Notes under the pieces: model-generated
What the model was told of the DNA's origin: nothing
Databases searched by the model: none
Seen by the model: only the letters and a program-made list of their open reading frames with translations
Made by a program: the position numbers and the translations under genes
Shown here: in pieces, positions 1 through 9,877 of the stretch
How positions within the stretch are numbered: the first letter of the stretch is position 1
Layout of the letters: each line of letters starts with the position of its first letter
Assembly: GCA_027577595.1 (NCBI GenBank)
Contig: JANBRJ010000123.1
Coordinates: 1 to 43,633 of the forward strand
Origin: Coemansia sp. RSA 487
Taxonomy: Eukaryota; Kickxellomycota; Kickxellomycetes; Kickxellales; Kickxellaceae
Length of the DNA: 43,633 nucleotides
Direction of reading: 5' to 3'

Positions 1-2171
1 CGCTACACGCTCGTAAAACTGCTCAAGCGCTCTGTGGACCTCGGAATTCGGAATCCCAACACGGTCTTTGGCGATGGGCACAATGTAGCCCGCCTGGTAA
101 AGCAGGCGCATGATTGTGCTTGCTTGAAGCGGCTCGTGGCCCAGGCTTTGCATGTCGTGGAACGTGTCGCTCGAGCGGACCATGCAGATGTCAACAAGCT
201 CCTCGCGTGTCTCCTTATCAACGTCGGGCGGAAACTGAGGCTGCTCCTGGCTTCCGATGCTTCCCACGGCGGCATCGTCGATAAAGTCCAGCGACATATG
301 CTCTGCCAGTGGGCCCTGGTGCTGCCGATATTCGCTTTGCCGGAGAAACGATGACGAGAGATATTCACAGTATCTGCTTAGGTCTTGTGCGGAGCTGGCT
401 TTGATCGCCTCGACCACTTTCATGGACCCTGTTTCAGTCCAGAAAGTATATCTCGAGTAGTCGACATCAGCGAGTGACTTGACCAAGCGAAGCTCACGAA
501 TCAAGCACAAGATAGCATAAGGGTTGAAGACATGATGTACTTGGCCGATACGGTACCCGTCAAAGTGCTGGATACATCCGACAAGAAGATCTCGCTTGAA
601 ATGTTCGAGCTCCAAATGGTTGATAGCGGGACGATGCGGCCACTGGTTATCAACATAATCGTTGATTAGTCCCCAGACGTCATTGATAGTAAACCCGAAT
701 GCGTGCTGAAAGGGGTTTTCTGTGAGCCGAGTACCTGCGAATCCCGAATGTGCCATGTAACTCTCTACGTTGTTCAGACCCGACCCAAGCCCAATGCCCC
801 GAACGTCGAACACGCCAACTAGAATTCCTTTATGAAGATAGTCGTTATTCTACACAGGTAAACTCTTGCAGGCTTACAAAGTACAAGTCTCCCATGCAGT
901 GTAGATAATTAGCAACTGGAATTAAGCACATACCAATGATAGCTATTATGCAGCGTCAAGTAATATTACCTTCAGGCTTTGGCAAAGAAATTTTGAATAT
1001 GCTCGTTGGATTTTAGCTTGCTCATCGGCATTCTTAACATGGCATAGTGCGCTCATAAAAGGAGCATCATACTCATCGACAATCAAAACAGATCTGCGCC
1101 CGAAAATTCTGTATAGGATCTCCATTATATCAGGGATTATTGCAGAAAGAGTCCGAACATGAGATGTGTTGAAATCGACAGCTGATCGGAAGTAGTCGAA
1201 TTTGGTTACTAGCGAAATAATAAACTCCTTTTCCCTTTGAACAGCACGTTTATCGATATTTAGGTGCTCATAATCGTCGTATGCGCCGCTTGCAAGCTGG
1301 CGGAGTAGAGTTATGTGCTTCTTTGTTGCTGAAAGCATAGAGTCACAGATATTAGACGGAGTATCCTTAAAAGATTCGGGGCAACTTGTCTAAAGAAAAA
1401 GCGCAAAAACATGAATTAATATCAAGAGCGAGTTACAGAATATCAACATATACATTAGCAAGGGTATTAAAGAAGCAGCAGTGCAGAATTCTGGCTTACC
1501 TTAAAATCAAGCATAATAACTGGATATTTTGCAAAGTTTTCCTCAAAAAACTCGGGATGCAAATCATACACAGCGCATTTCCGGAACTGCTTCTCGCGTT
1601 GGCTCCGTGGCATGTCTCCGATGATATCCAAAAAGTTTGCCAGTGTCTTCAGAAAAGTCGTTTTACCCATACGCCGCGGGTACATCCCAGCAATCACCTT
1701 CCCGGCGCCTGGGCTCATGACATCAGCAATCGCGGCAGACTTATCAACAAAGGTAGCATCTTCGTCGATAAAATTAGCCCATCCGCAAAGGCCAAGCTGA
1801 ATAGTGCGACCAGATATCCTTGTCCTTGGTGACCCCTGAAAAGCTGAAGGCAGAGATGATCTATTCTCAGGTGTGCATGGTTGAGTATCCATCTCTTGAG
1901 AGTCAGGCTCGTGTCCACCCATTGCCAACGAGTCGTCGGGCTGGCAAGAAGGGGAACCGTCAAGCACTTCACGAACCATGTTGTTGACCTCTGACCGTGT
2001 ACAGACACCAAGCGCATCTTTCCATAGTCTCGAATCGTCTTCTGAATTGCTGGACAGCGATTCTGGCTGGAGCTGCTGCTGGTTGCTTTCGCGACGAAGC
2101 CTTTTCTCGTGCCCACCGTCCAAAGGACCTCTTCTTTTGTTGTTTGGATCCGCGTTTTTCTCAGAGAACAT
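1..2171 (-). CDS. AAA-ATPase-like / PD-(D/E)XK nuclease-family protein, copy 1 (C-terminus beyond window)
   Basis: Three exons can be read: 2171-1500, 1389-970 and 849 to the window edge. All introns are GT-AG and fall between codons (donors AAG|GTAAGC and AAG|GTAATA), and every visible codon is open. The start at 2171 opens a polar, Ser/Gln-rich leader of about 115 residues (MFSEKNADPNNKRRG). Then comes the AAA-ATPase-like core: FVDKS, a P-loop-like RRMGKTTF (near residue 170) and a Walker B-type VLIVDEYDAPF in exon 2. Exon 3 carries the linker (YTFWTETGS) and the start of the C-terminal domain, which in copy 2 contains the nuclease signature. The architecture matches the AAA-ATPase-like plus PD-(D/E)XK_9 family, common in bacteria and expanded in some early-diverging fungi. 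The substrate is unknown. This is the only one of the three copies here with no visible damage. Confidence 0.8.
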
Positions 2172-2424
2172 TGACGTATGAAAAAAAAAGAAGTTTGCTA
2201 AACTGTTGAGAATGTAGATTTACACATTTACGTAGCTTGGGTAAAGGGAAAAGAGAGAAATTCATTTTCTTAAAACCCTTTGATACTGCGCAATTGATGC
2301 AGGTGGCTTTTGTTTTCGTTTTAGTCATGTGATGTATTGGTGAAAAGCTTGATTGATTGAAATCGCAGAGCGCATCCAAAGCTAGAAACTAAAAGTGTGC
2401 TTATGAGATTAGCTCAGGACCTTG
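1..2424. repeat. Segmental duplication, unit 1 (partner 15873-18146)
   Basis: Sequence from the window start to about 2424 aligns collinearly with 15873-18146, covering exons, introns and about 250 bp of 5' flank. The flank shares the stretches around 2287-2310 and 18009-18030 and the 'gcttgattgattgaaatcgcagag' region. Homology stops abruptly at the shared 'ttagctcag/aag..ccttg'. On this copy the next base pairs belong to a tryptophan synthase remnant. The left limit lies outside the window. Confidence 0.85.
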
Positions 2425-2850
2425 CCACCATTGCCACTGATGCAAATAACGAGTAGCTCATTGCTGGCCATAGCTGAGGCAACTTGCATTGCTTGGTAGA
2501 CAGTGTGCAGTGCTTCGAGTGACGGAATGATGCCTTCCAGCTGGGCAAGGCTGCGGAAGCCCCCAAGCGCCTGGGCATCAATGACAGCATGGTATTCAGC
2601 ACGACCAGTCGACTTAAGCCACGAATGCTCGGGTCCAATGCCAGGATAACTAAGCCCGACTGCGATAGAGTGTGTTTCCATGACTCGGCCCTTTTTGCCT
2701 TGCAGAAGATACGTCTTGGCATCGTGGAATACACGCGGAGCCCCGGCAGAAATTTTTGCCGAATGCCTGGAAGTATCGAAACCATCACCTGCAGCCTCTG
2801 CGCTGACAAGACAGGCACTCGCTGAAAAAAGGAACAAACACTGCTTCTTT
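2409..2850 (-). pseudogene. Tryptophan synthase beta-chain C-terminal remnant
   Basis: The minus-strand frame 2837-2409 carries consecutive TrpB signatures: GDGFDTSRHSA, the TYLLQ segment, ETHSIAVGLSYPGIGPEHSW, GRAEYHAVID, and LEGIIPSLEALH, ending near ISGNGGK where TrpB normally has SGRGDKD. In fungi this domain is the C-terminal half of the bifunctional Trp5, which makes tryptophan from indole and serine with PLP. Only about 125 residues survive; the upstream PLP-lysine half is missing and no usable start is seen. The fragment ends exactly at the border of the duplicated AAA/nuclease segment, so a rearrangement probably cut it off. The functional gene would have to be elsewhere. Confidence 0.75.
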
Positions 2851-3473
2851 CTGTCTGCATAATTCCTCCCCAGCCTTCTTCCTGCACAAACCGTTGCCGT
2901 TCTTAACCCAATATACCAATATGTATTTCCTCAAAACTGGCAGCAGAGTCGTGCTCAAGCTGATCAGCTGCATTATTAAAATGTTTTAAATCGTACTGCT
3001 TAACTATTCCTACGTCCAGTTATTGCTCCAAACATATCACTTGTTATAATTATCTTTTTTTCAAATTACATCTACACACCATCCAAAACACATTAGAGTC
3101 CCAGAACAATGCTTATTCAACCCCATGCTTAATCGCTGAATATTTCATCTTTCGCTTTTTACCCGCTTTCTATTTGCAACTCCCACTCAGCCATCCTGGG
3201 CCATTTCCCCTTCATGGGAAATACATCAATGTTTGTTGCTGCCTGTGCCTCTTATACACTGCCTCCGATGCTATAAGAAACGCAATAAACACCATCCATT
3301 TATTCTTGGCTGTGTCTCGTGTAAAACGTACCACCAGAAAGTGTGCGTCCGATTTGCTCTTGGTGTTGGCTATACTTACCAAACAACAACCTGGTTCAGA
3401 GACAAACCTGCTCGTACAAGTGCTTTTTCTGAGCGACTCCGGTGAACACAATCTCAGCCGCTTTTCAACCGAA
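2851..3473. other. No supported gene; degraded intergenic DNA
   Basis: Several short overlapping reading frames exist on both strands (for example 3212-3451 minus), but none shows a recognisable motif or start context. The stretch lies between two gene remnants and probably holds decayed coding sequence. Confidence 0.4.
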
Positions 3474-3835
3474 CTATGTAAAGCTAGCAGCGTCTCCGCC
3501 TACTGCTAATGCTATGAGTTCTTGCAGGGAGGATTTGAAGCGCTCTCGTGGGAAGGTCATTTCAAATATAGTATTCAAGAAAAATAAGACGTTCAACTTC
3601 AAGACTACCAGTTTGAGGCTTTGCTTCACGCATTTTAGCTTCGCACATTCGCTAACCAAGTCGTAGAACACGAATGTTAGTCTCTCTCCCGATCGTGCCT
3701 GCGCCAATACCGCTCGTGGCTCCAGCGACGACGCACACGAGACTTGCGCTGTGCGCATTGTCACTGGCAGAGGTCGCGTTGGCCCCTGTGACTGCTCAAA
3801 ACCTCCCCTTTCTGTTCAATGCTCAAACTGGGCTG
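3474..3835 (-). pseudogene. Short-chain dehydrogenase/reductase N-terminal remnant
   Basis: The minus strand around 3790-3690 reads SLVCVVAGATSGIGAGTI, a textbook Rossmann nucleotide-binding turn (TGxxxGIG type) of the short-chain dehydrogenase family. A neighbouring frame just downstream reads FYDLVSECAKLK ... KLNVLF, which resembles the DxSLxxEV...LNVL region of fungal SDRs. The pieces lie in different frames and the catalytic Tyr-x-x-x-Lys part is not seen, so this is a broken, truncated host-gene copy. Family assignment rests on these two short blocks. Confidence 0.5.
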
Positions 3836-3917
3836 GCGATCCTCAGAGTTTCAAGTGGGAAGCGGGACGCCAGAATCTATGTAGAAAAGGTTTGAAAGTG
3901 TATACACCAAGTCTGCT

Positions 3918-5144
3918 CTATTTGCCGTCTCTCTTATCTGCTCTGGCATGTGCCTCCAGCCTCCCTGCCATCTCCACAACACCCTCCTCACTAAAATGCA
4001 GCTCCAAGTTCTTTCTCGTCTTTGTCGCATTCACCCTTGCCCGCTCAAACATATCCTTCTCGTATTCCTCCACTGCAGCCCCAATATTATATGCATCACC
4101 CCTCGCCCCAGCAGCTACACTCCCCTTCCTCCTTGCAATTTCTTTCGCGAGATCCATCGCATCTGTCATTGCCACATTCACCCCCACCCCCGCAAATGGT
4201 GTCATGAGATGCGCTGCGTCCCCCATTAGTGTAACGCCTGGTTTGGACTTCCATTTGAGGCCGACAGGAAGCATGTATAATTTGCGTGGGATGAGCTCGT
4301 CTTTGGCAGAAAGAATGACCCGCTTCACATCCTCGGAACAATCACTCCAGTACCTGTCCACCAGTTCTCGACGGGCTGTAGATGGGCTTGTGAAATCAAT
4401 TCCGCACTCGTCAACCCATGTCTCTGGGACGCGAAGCGAAGCGTACACGCGGACGGATCCATTTCCATTCCGCTGACACTGCAGCGCTCTGCCGTCATCA
4501 AACATAAAGCACGACCCCTTGCCAATGTAGGAACTTAACCACGCATCCTTGGCATCTACGTCCAGGGACCAGAGCTCGATGCTTGAGATGCCAGAGTAGA
4601 AGGGGCTTTCATCCGTCAGGAGGGAGCGTACTTTAGACCAGGCACCGTCAGCACCGACGAGGAGATCAATGGAGGTCTCGGATGTATGGTCAGAGAAGAT
4701 GATGTTGTGTTTGCCAGGAGAAGAGTCATTTTGTTCGACGCGCACGACTTTCTTGCCCCACTTTACGGTGCCTTCTTCAAGGGAGTCCAGTAAAATATCT
4801 CTGAGCTTGACGCGGTCAATTTCTGGCCGAGCGCGTCGTCTCTGGCTTGCTTCGGCTTGAAGTGTGGCATTGTCATCCCAAAACACCGAACCATCTGGCT
4901 TGATGAGCTTCATAGATTCGCCTTCGGGACGAGAGTACCTCTGGAACTCGGACCAGAGACCCGCTGCTTTAAGTGCTAGCTGCCCAGCTTGCAGGTGGAG
5001 ATCGAGGGTTCCGCCTTGGTTGCGCATGTCGCGGGAGGCTTCGGCTTCGTAGATTGCACATGGCAGAGAGTGGAGCTGCAGGAGGCGGGCTAGGAGTAGG
5101 CCGGACGGACCGGCGCCAATGATTGCAATTTTAGAGGAAGGCAT
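3918..5144 (-). CDS. TetX-like FAD-dependent monooxygenase
   Basis: A single exon encodes 408 residues. The ORF extends upstream to 5396, but ATG at 5144 is preferred because the dinucleotide-binding fold begins right after it (IAIIGAGPSGLLLARLL, residues about 6-22). Other flavin monooxygenase landmarks are an Arg-rich segment RRRARPEIDRVKLRDIL, the GADGAWSKVR block, and GDAAHLMTPFAGVGVNVAM near residue 305, which matches the TetX/PHBH-type second FAD motif. Such enzymes hydroxylate small aromatic or polyketide substrates with NADPH and O2. TetX-type relatives are widespread in fungi and bacteria and often spread horizontally. The substrate cannot be told. No signal peptide or membrane helix is seen. 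It lies alone, bounded by a gene remnant downstream and AT-rich repeats upstream. A TATATAT run sits about 15-25 bases upstream of the start. Confidence 0.85.
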   Translation of the reverse strand: MPSSKIAIIGAGPSGLLLARLLQLHSLPCAIYEAEASRDMRNQGGTLDLHLQAGQLALKAAGLWSEFQRYSRPEGESMKLIKPDGSVFWDDNATLQAEASQRRRARPEIDRVKLRDILLDSLEEGTVKWGKKVVRVEQNDSSPGKHNIIFSDHTSETSIDLLVGADGAWSKVRSLLTDESPFYSGISSIELWSLDVDAKDAWLSSYIGKGSCFMFDDGRALQCQRNGNGSVRVYASLRVPETWVDECGIDFTSPSTARRELVDRYWSDCSEDVKRVILSAKDELIPRKLYMLPVGLKWKSKPGVTLMGDAAHLMTPFAGVGVNVAMTDAMDLAKEIARRKGSVAAGARGDAYNIGAAVEEYEKDMFERARVNATKTRKNLELHFSEEGVVEMAGRLEAHARADKRDGK

Positions 5145-5961
5145 GTTTGGTGAGAGTAAAATATATATGACCGATGGGGTGTAGGAGGCATGGGAAAGTG
5201 AAGCTGTGCAGCAAAAAAAAAAAAGATACTTTCGATGGATGAGGGACTCTCTACTTATGGTATTTTCGGCTTTGGCGCTGCAGGCTACTGCAAAGGCCAG
5301 TTCGTTTGGAGACGATAGGAGTTTCAAGTACTCAGTACCCAGCACTTGGACGTCAAAGCCTAGGATCCTGACTAAAGGGTAATACTCCTTAAGCAATCAA
5401 TCGCCCATCCAGCCAAGGATGGGATTTTGGGCAAACTCTAGGAACAGCTCTGCTCTAAAGCTGGCACTTGCCAAACGATTTTGCTTGCTTTGCTTACTTT
5501 GATCTTTGTTGCTAGCAGCATGCCTACAAGCGGAATACGAAAGCCAAACACTTTTTTTTGTTTTTTTCGCATTTCGAACAAGCACCTGCTCTAGGCATGA
5601 CGCTGCTCTGAAAACAGCATTTTCCTAATAACTTTGCTAGGCACAATCTTAGCCGTTGCTTAACCAAGCAATGCAAGGATTGCCCAATATACAGAAAATA
5701 CTACGATAAATCCAATGGGATAAACCGCTTACCAACAGCGTGCCTACATGCGGAGAACAAGGGACAAATGTACCGTTTGCTGCAAGCATTCCAACACCAG
5801 TCTTTTTCAAAACCCCTTATGAATTAGTTAGCTAATTTACTATAGTAAAATGCAAAACTAGCCAAGTGTATGAAAATTGGCAAGCATGTGCTATGGAGAC
5901 ACACTGCATTGTCACTTGGTTACCCTTCCTGCTTGGAAAAAGAGAGATGCACTGTATATCC
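5145..5961. other. Intergenic, upstream of the monooxygenase
   Basis: No gene is supported. A TATATAT run near 5160-5168 could be the monooxygenase TATA element. A short imperfect direct repeat (agc-tgcctaca-gcgga, about 5517-5535 and 5741-5760) is present. From about 5585 the sequence becomes markedly AT-rich. Confidence 0.4.
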
Positions 5962-6312
5962 TCTGGATATAATGTTAGCATAGTAGAACCTCCTATCTAT
6001 TTTATTATATTTTGTAAATTTTTTGGATTAAAACTAGTATCCATTATTCATTGGCCATACTTAATATGGGGAACACAATTTATGGATAATATGATCATAG
6101 CAGTTGTATACCAGCTTTTGCTTTGTCTTAAGCAATCCCTGTCCATTTTGTTTGTAAGGTGCTGGGGCTAACAACAGATGCATTTTTTGTTGGGGTAATG
6201 TGTCCAAGCTAATGGGAAAATGTCCAATCTGTACAATAGATAGTAAGTGTAACCCAAATTCTTTATAAAATATAATAAAATAGATAGGAGGTTTCTTCTG
6301 CACCAAAATATC
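5962..6312. mobile_element. Short terminal-inverted-repeat element (MITE-like)
   Basis: The left end (about 5962-6040, containing aacctcctatctatttta) and the right end (about 6235-6312, containing taaaatagataggaggtt) are inverted copies of each other over roughly 70 bases, with a best-conserved core of about 35 bases. The outermost bases resemble GGATAT on the left and ATATCC on the right. The 350-bp element has no coding capacity. A third copy of the same end lies at 8890-8992, so the family is repeated. It would be a non-autonomous DNA transposon; no clear target-site duplication was found. Confidence 0.6.
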
Positions 6313-6461
6313 CCCATTTATATATCAGATGTAGACATGTCTTGCTACGTTGTCATCCAGTGACAATATATAATTCTTTTGTTTTCCATTCTAAGCAGGC
6401 TTTGAAGTACAATTTTATTCATATAATATTTTCAGCTCCCCTGCGCCTGACAGTGTCATAT

Positions 6462-6608
6462 TGTGATAATGATTGGCATGCGAGTTGTATGGTGAGTCAC
6501 AATCACAAGCTTAATTACTGTAGTGTTTTGTATGGCTATAAAAGCCGAATTGTTCATGAAAGATAAAGATAAGGAACTTTAGTACTGTCAAGGCTTTTAT
6601 TTGTAACA
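6462..6608 (+). mobile_element. Solo-LTR-like module A
   Basis: It begins TGTGATAATG, has GGCTATAAAAGCC at 6534-6546 and the shared downstream block GGAACTTTAG at 6573-6582, and ends TTGTAACA. TG...CA ends and a TATA box suggest a short LTR fossil. The AATAAA found in the other copies is not evident here. No internal retroelement region is attached. Confidence 0.45.
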
Positions 6609-6612
6609 CTAA

Positions 6613-6723
6613 TGATAAACCTACATCCGGTAATTAGATTTTGTGTCATGTCTTTTTTCTTTTTCTTTTCCTGCGTCAGTTTTTAGAATATATTTTATAT
6701 TTTTATAGCTCAAGATATCCTCC

Positions 6724-6763
<40 letters not shown>

Positions 6764-7275
6764 GAATAATTAAGTACTTTTTATAGCATTTATAATCTGT
6801 TTATATTTTTAGCCTCTAATTTTTGAACACAATTGTATGCCTATCCAGTTATCCGCCAAATGCTATATATTAGAGTACTTTCCAATACCAGACTGGATTT
6901 TGACATTCCTTGTCTGTTCTCTCCATTATTGTTTTCAGCTATTTGCAAATTTGTTTTCCAATTTCAAGTATAGTACTGAACACTCTTAAACAAATAAAGG
7001 ATTTTCACAAGGAGAGAAAGAGAGAGCAAGCAGATTTTATTATATATACAGCTATTGCGGGTATTGAAGTTGCAGAAGCACTTGATTGTGCCACTGATAA
7101 AGCTAAGCTGAAGAAAGGGCTAGAAAAATGAGGAGAAAACGTGAAAAGATAAAATAATGTTGTGAGCGTTATTACGGGGTGAACACAGGATCCAGGATGT
7201 TAAACAAGGGGTTTAACGTTTTTAGATGTCTAACATTATATGTGACACAAAATCTAATTACCGGATGTATGTTTA
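6613..7275. mobile_element. 663-bp element with 36-bp terminal inverted repeats
   Basis: Bases 6613-6648 and the reverse complement of 7240-7275 match at about 34 of 36 positions (shared core ACATCCGGTAATTAGATTTT). Such conservation against an AT-rich background marks a recent or still recognisable TIR element. The interior holds an ATT microsatellite and a 73-codon frame (6910-7131) with no recognisable motif, so it looks non-autonomous. The flanks read CTAA and CTAT, at best a partial target duplication. Confidence 0.65.
6724..6763. repeat. (TTA)n microsatellite
   Basis: About 13 uninterrupted TTA/ATT units lie inside the 663-bp inverted-repeat element. Confidence 0.95.
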
Positions 7276-8054
7276 CCACTATTTAACAGCATGCCATGTC
7301 GTCGCAGGTAGACAGACCTTTTCTTCTCTGGGAGATTCCTTCTTCAGTTTTGAGAATATACTTTTATTCATATTAAAGCTAAAGTGTAATCGGCTTAATT
7401 TTCAATCGATCATGCAAATAAAAAATGTCTACCCTATACGGAAAGGGCCTGAAAGCATGCCGGGCCTGAAAGCATGCCCAATAATACAGACACTAGTTTG
7501 CATGCTTCATGCTGTTGTTACTAACCAAATAGCATTTAATACATATGCATACTTCTTAATAAGCTTGTTTCTTTTTATTGATAATCCTTGTTTATAAACA
7601 TATCATCTATTATGTATTCCACAGTTCCAAATACAAGCCGTTCCCAATATGGTATGCCGCATGTCACTGAATCACATGCATTTATCTAACAATAGATGGA
7701 CCATAAATAATACTCCCCTTTGGGCTATTTCTTCATCTCATTTTTACAAAGAGCAATATTAGCTTTCCATGTTTTTCATGCATTCTTTTTTGTGTGTACA
7801 AAGCGTGTTCAAAACATTTGGAGTTTTTGTGCCCCTATTGTTATCTTTGTATTTGAAAATTCAATGGACTTCAACTAGTCATTGCAAATATCAAATTATG
7901 TTCAGTATGCATGTTATTTGAGGGTGCTTTAGTTTTGCTGATAAGAAAGCATGCAACTTTGCAAAATATAAGTGCTCCACCTAATTCCATTCCTTTTATA
8001 TGCTTTCTAAAAACCGTGTTGTATTCCAATTCTATCTTTTGAATTCTCACTTTG
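7276..8054. other. AT-rich intergenic DNA
   Basis: No gene is supported; the longest frame (7226-7597 plus) starts inside the neighbouring terminal repeat and has no motif. A perfect tandem duplication of a 17-base unit lies at 7445-7478. Confidence 0.5.
7445..7478. repeat. Two perfect 17-bp tandem units
   Basis: The unit gggcctgaaagcatgcc occurs twice back to back. Its GC-rich composition stands out in the AT-rich surroundings. Confidence 0.9.
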
Positions 8055-8555
8055 TTATACTTCTTGCTCAGCTGGAGCTTCCTCTTCTTCCTCTTCAGCT
8101 GCTTCTTCCTTTTTTCCTGCAATTTCACTAAGAGTATAGGCAGCTGAAAATACAATTACCATTATCAAATATGCTATGCTCATGCGCTGGCAGTTGATAG
8201 CCAACTCATTGGGATTCTTTGAAACAAGAACAGCAGTTGTTACTGGGTCAAAGTAAAGTACACAGCATGAAATAAGCATAAACAAGCTGTAATGAAGTGC
8301 ATATGCAAAACGATGGATGCTTTTTTCTTTTTCATGCATTGTTGATCCATAGATACGGAATGAAGTGTACAGGGTTGTAACACACATAACTGCGCGCACA
8401 GCATACGTTACATTGTACCAGTATGTTTTTTTAATTCCTGAATTGGGGTGTATGTCATATATACATAAGAGCGCAGTAAGCAAAATAAGGAAGAATGTGA
8501 GAAACAGGGAAAAAGCTCTAACAATCTTAAGACGATTTTTCATAAAGTTCATCAT
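8055..8555 (-). CDS. Small four-helix membrane protein with acidic tail
   Basis: A 166-residue single-exon frame starts at a double ATG (8555 and 8552; either could be used). Hydropathy by eye gives four membrane helices at about residues 10-34, 46-69, 82-101 and 124-146. The short connecting loops contain YDIHPNSG and HEKEKSIHR. The end is a strongly acidic tail (KKEEAAEEEEEEAPAEQ). I do not recognise the family. The regular helix spacing, charged loops and absence of stops in an AT-rich region argue that it is a real gene rather than chance. A four-helix topology with both termini on the same side (probably cytosolic) is inferred. It is isolated between repeat elements. Confidence 0.6.
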   Translation of the reverse strand: MMNFMKNRLKIVRAFSLFLTFFLILLTALLCIYDIHPNSGIKKTYWYNVTYAVRAVMCVTTLYTSFRIYGSTMHEKEKSIHRFAYALHYSLFMLISCCVLYFDPVTTAVLVSKNPNELAINCQRMSIAYLIMVIVFSAAYTLSEIAGKKEEAAEEEEEEAPAEQEV

Positions 8556-8889
8556 CTTGTGTGTTATTGTATAGTATTATGCAAGAGTGTGTGATATAAT
8601 AATAAAGAAAAGATGAGTGGAAAAACAGTACACTCAAAAGAATGTGTTGGTCTGAATTTATAAAAGATAAATGGCTGTTCTGTTGTGTACGTGTATATTC
8701 ATTTCGTTTGATATTTTTTTTAACTTGGGACTTGATGTTGGCAATTCCCAAATACTTAAAATTAGCTTTTTGGGGTTGACTGTCAAATCTAACATGTAGA
8801 TATAGAGGGGAAAATAAAAATATGGTGCTATAGCAAAATACACAAACATAGAGCACATGCTAAATCTCGGCTTCATTCCTGACTGTCAA
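8556..8889. other. AT-rich 5' flank of the membrane-protein gene
   Basis: No gene is supported. Overlapping minus-strand frames here have no recognisable domain. Confidence 0.4.
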
Positions 8890-8992
8890 TCCTTTTAAAT
8901 GTTCAAGTTTATATTGGAGATTAGTTTTAACCCAAAAATTCACAAAAGACAGTAAAATAGATAGGAGGTTTCTTCTATACCGAAATCTCCTT
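8890..8992. mobile_element. Isolated terminal repeat of the 5962-6312 element family
   Basis: It contains taaaatagataggaggtttc followed by tct-taccgaaatctcc, in the same orientation as the right end at 6235-6312. Inward (leftwards) it continues to match the left end of the short element through the 'ttaaaactag' region. Its opposite partner was not found with confidence, so it is a truncated or larger relative. Confidence 0.55.
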
Positions 8993-9181
8993 TGGCATCT
9001 GCTCCGACTTTCAGTGAGCATCACTGAAAGCAAATCTTCAGCTTCCTTTATAAGTGGATATGTAGTAGCTGTAGATCTTGCAAAGTATACTGTAGGATGC
9101 ACATTGCATGCGTACCTCCATCACACGGTGCTAAAGCTTATACTGATAAAAAGGTGGAAAGAAGAATATACCAAAGCTTTT

Positions 9182-9370
9182 TGTGATAACGACTCAGCCC
9201 ACAAGTTGCTAAGCTGAGTCGCAATATGATTAACTTGACACAAGTCAATCATATTGTTGGTAAGCATACAATTTACATTTACCAATTATCAGAAGCCTCC
9301 TTAGTAATATTTTGATGGTGATAAAAGCCACTGTTTCTATTGAATAAATGAACAGGAGGAACGTCAGCCA
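9182..9370 (+). mobile_element. Solo-LTR-like module B
   Basis: It begins TGTGATAACGACTCAGC. Two hairpins follow: 9191-9198 with 9213-9220 (GACTCAGC/GCTGAGTC) and 9222-9236 with 9242-9256 (14 of 15 pairs). The TATA-like TGATAAAAGCC is at 9319-9329 and AATAAA at 9343-9348. The right side is replaced by the adjacent LTR. Confidence 0.45.
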
Positions 9371-9619
9371 TGTCACGGTAGTGTGTTGCTGTATGCAAGG
9401 TTGGCCCATTGTCACGAGCTTGCACAGTCACTAAGTCTTGACACTGCAATAGTGCGCTATACGCAACAGCTCTCTGTTACATATAAGGGCAGCATTTCCC
9501 GTAGTCATTGCCTTTTGAGAAAAGAGGTATGGATCATTTTTTCTTTTAACCAGTTTTGAAAAAACATCTATAAATTACTCTGTGCCATTTTATTCTGGGT
9601 TCATGGTAAATCCGTCACA
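9371..9619 (-). mobile_element. Solo LTR fossil, inverted relative of 9878-10137
   Basis: Read on the minus strand it runs from TGTGACGG to CCGTGACA and aligns along its length with the LTR at 9878-10137, with clear divergence (older than recent). No matching 5-bp flanks were found and no internal region is attached. Confidence 0.6.
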
Positions 9620-9877
9620 ATTGTGTTCAAAAATATGCAGTTGGAAATAAAAACAGGTTATATATATGCCACATATAGCTAAAACTGTCAATGTCTATTT
9701 TGATATTTTTAACAACATATTTTAAATTGGTGATTGATAATGGTAATAATGGTTACAAAAAACTTTAAATAGAAATTAGGGAAGGACAATTTGCTAATAG
9801 TAAGTAATTTAAATATAAAGGGGTAGTTTAGATTATGAAACTTTCCAACAAATTAACAAACATAATTTGACCAAAGC

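Noticed and set aside
1386-2209. Plus-strand frames across the first AAA/nuclease gene
   Set aside because: The minus strand has consistent exons, GT-AG introns and family motifs shared with copy 2.
5145-5396. N-terminal extension of the monooxygenase
   Set aside because: The Rossmann strand begins directly after ATG 5144; the extension covers a TATA-like run and an A-rich run.
9578-9620. tRNA-like B box in 'gggttcatggtaaatcc'
   Set aside because: No matching A box or cloverleaf; the bases belong to the LTR end and recur in its inverted relative.
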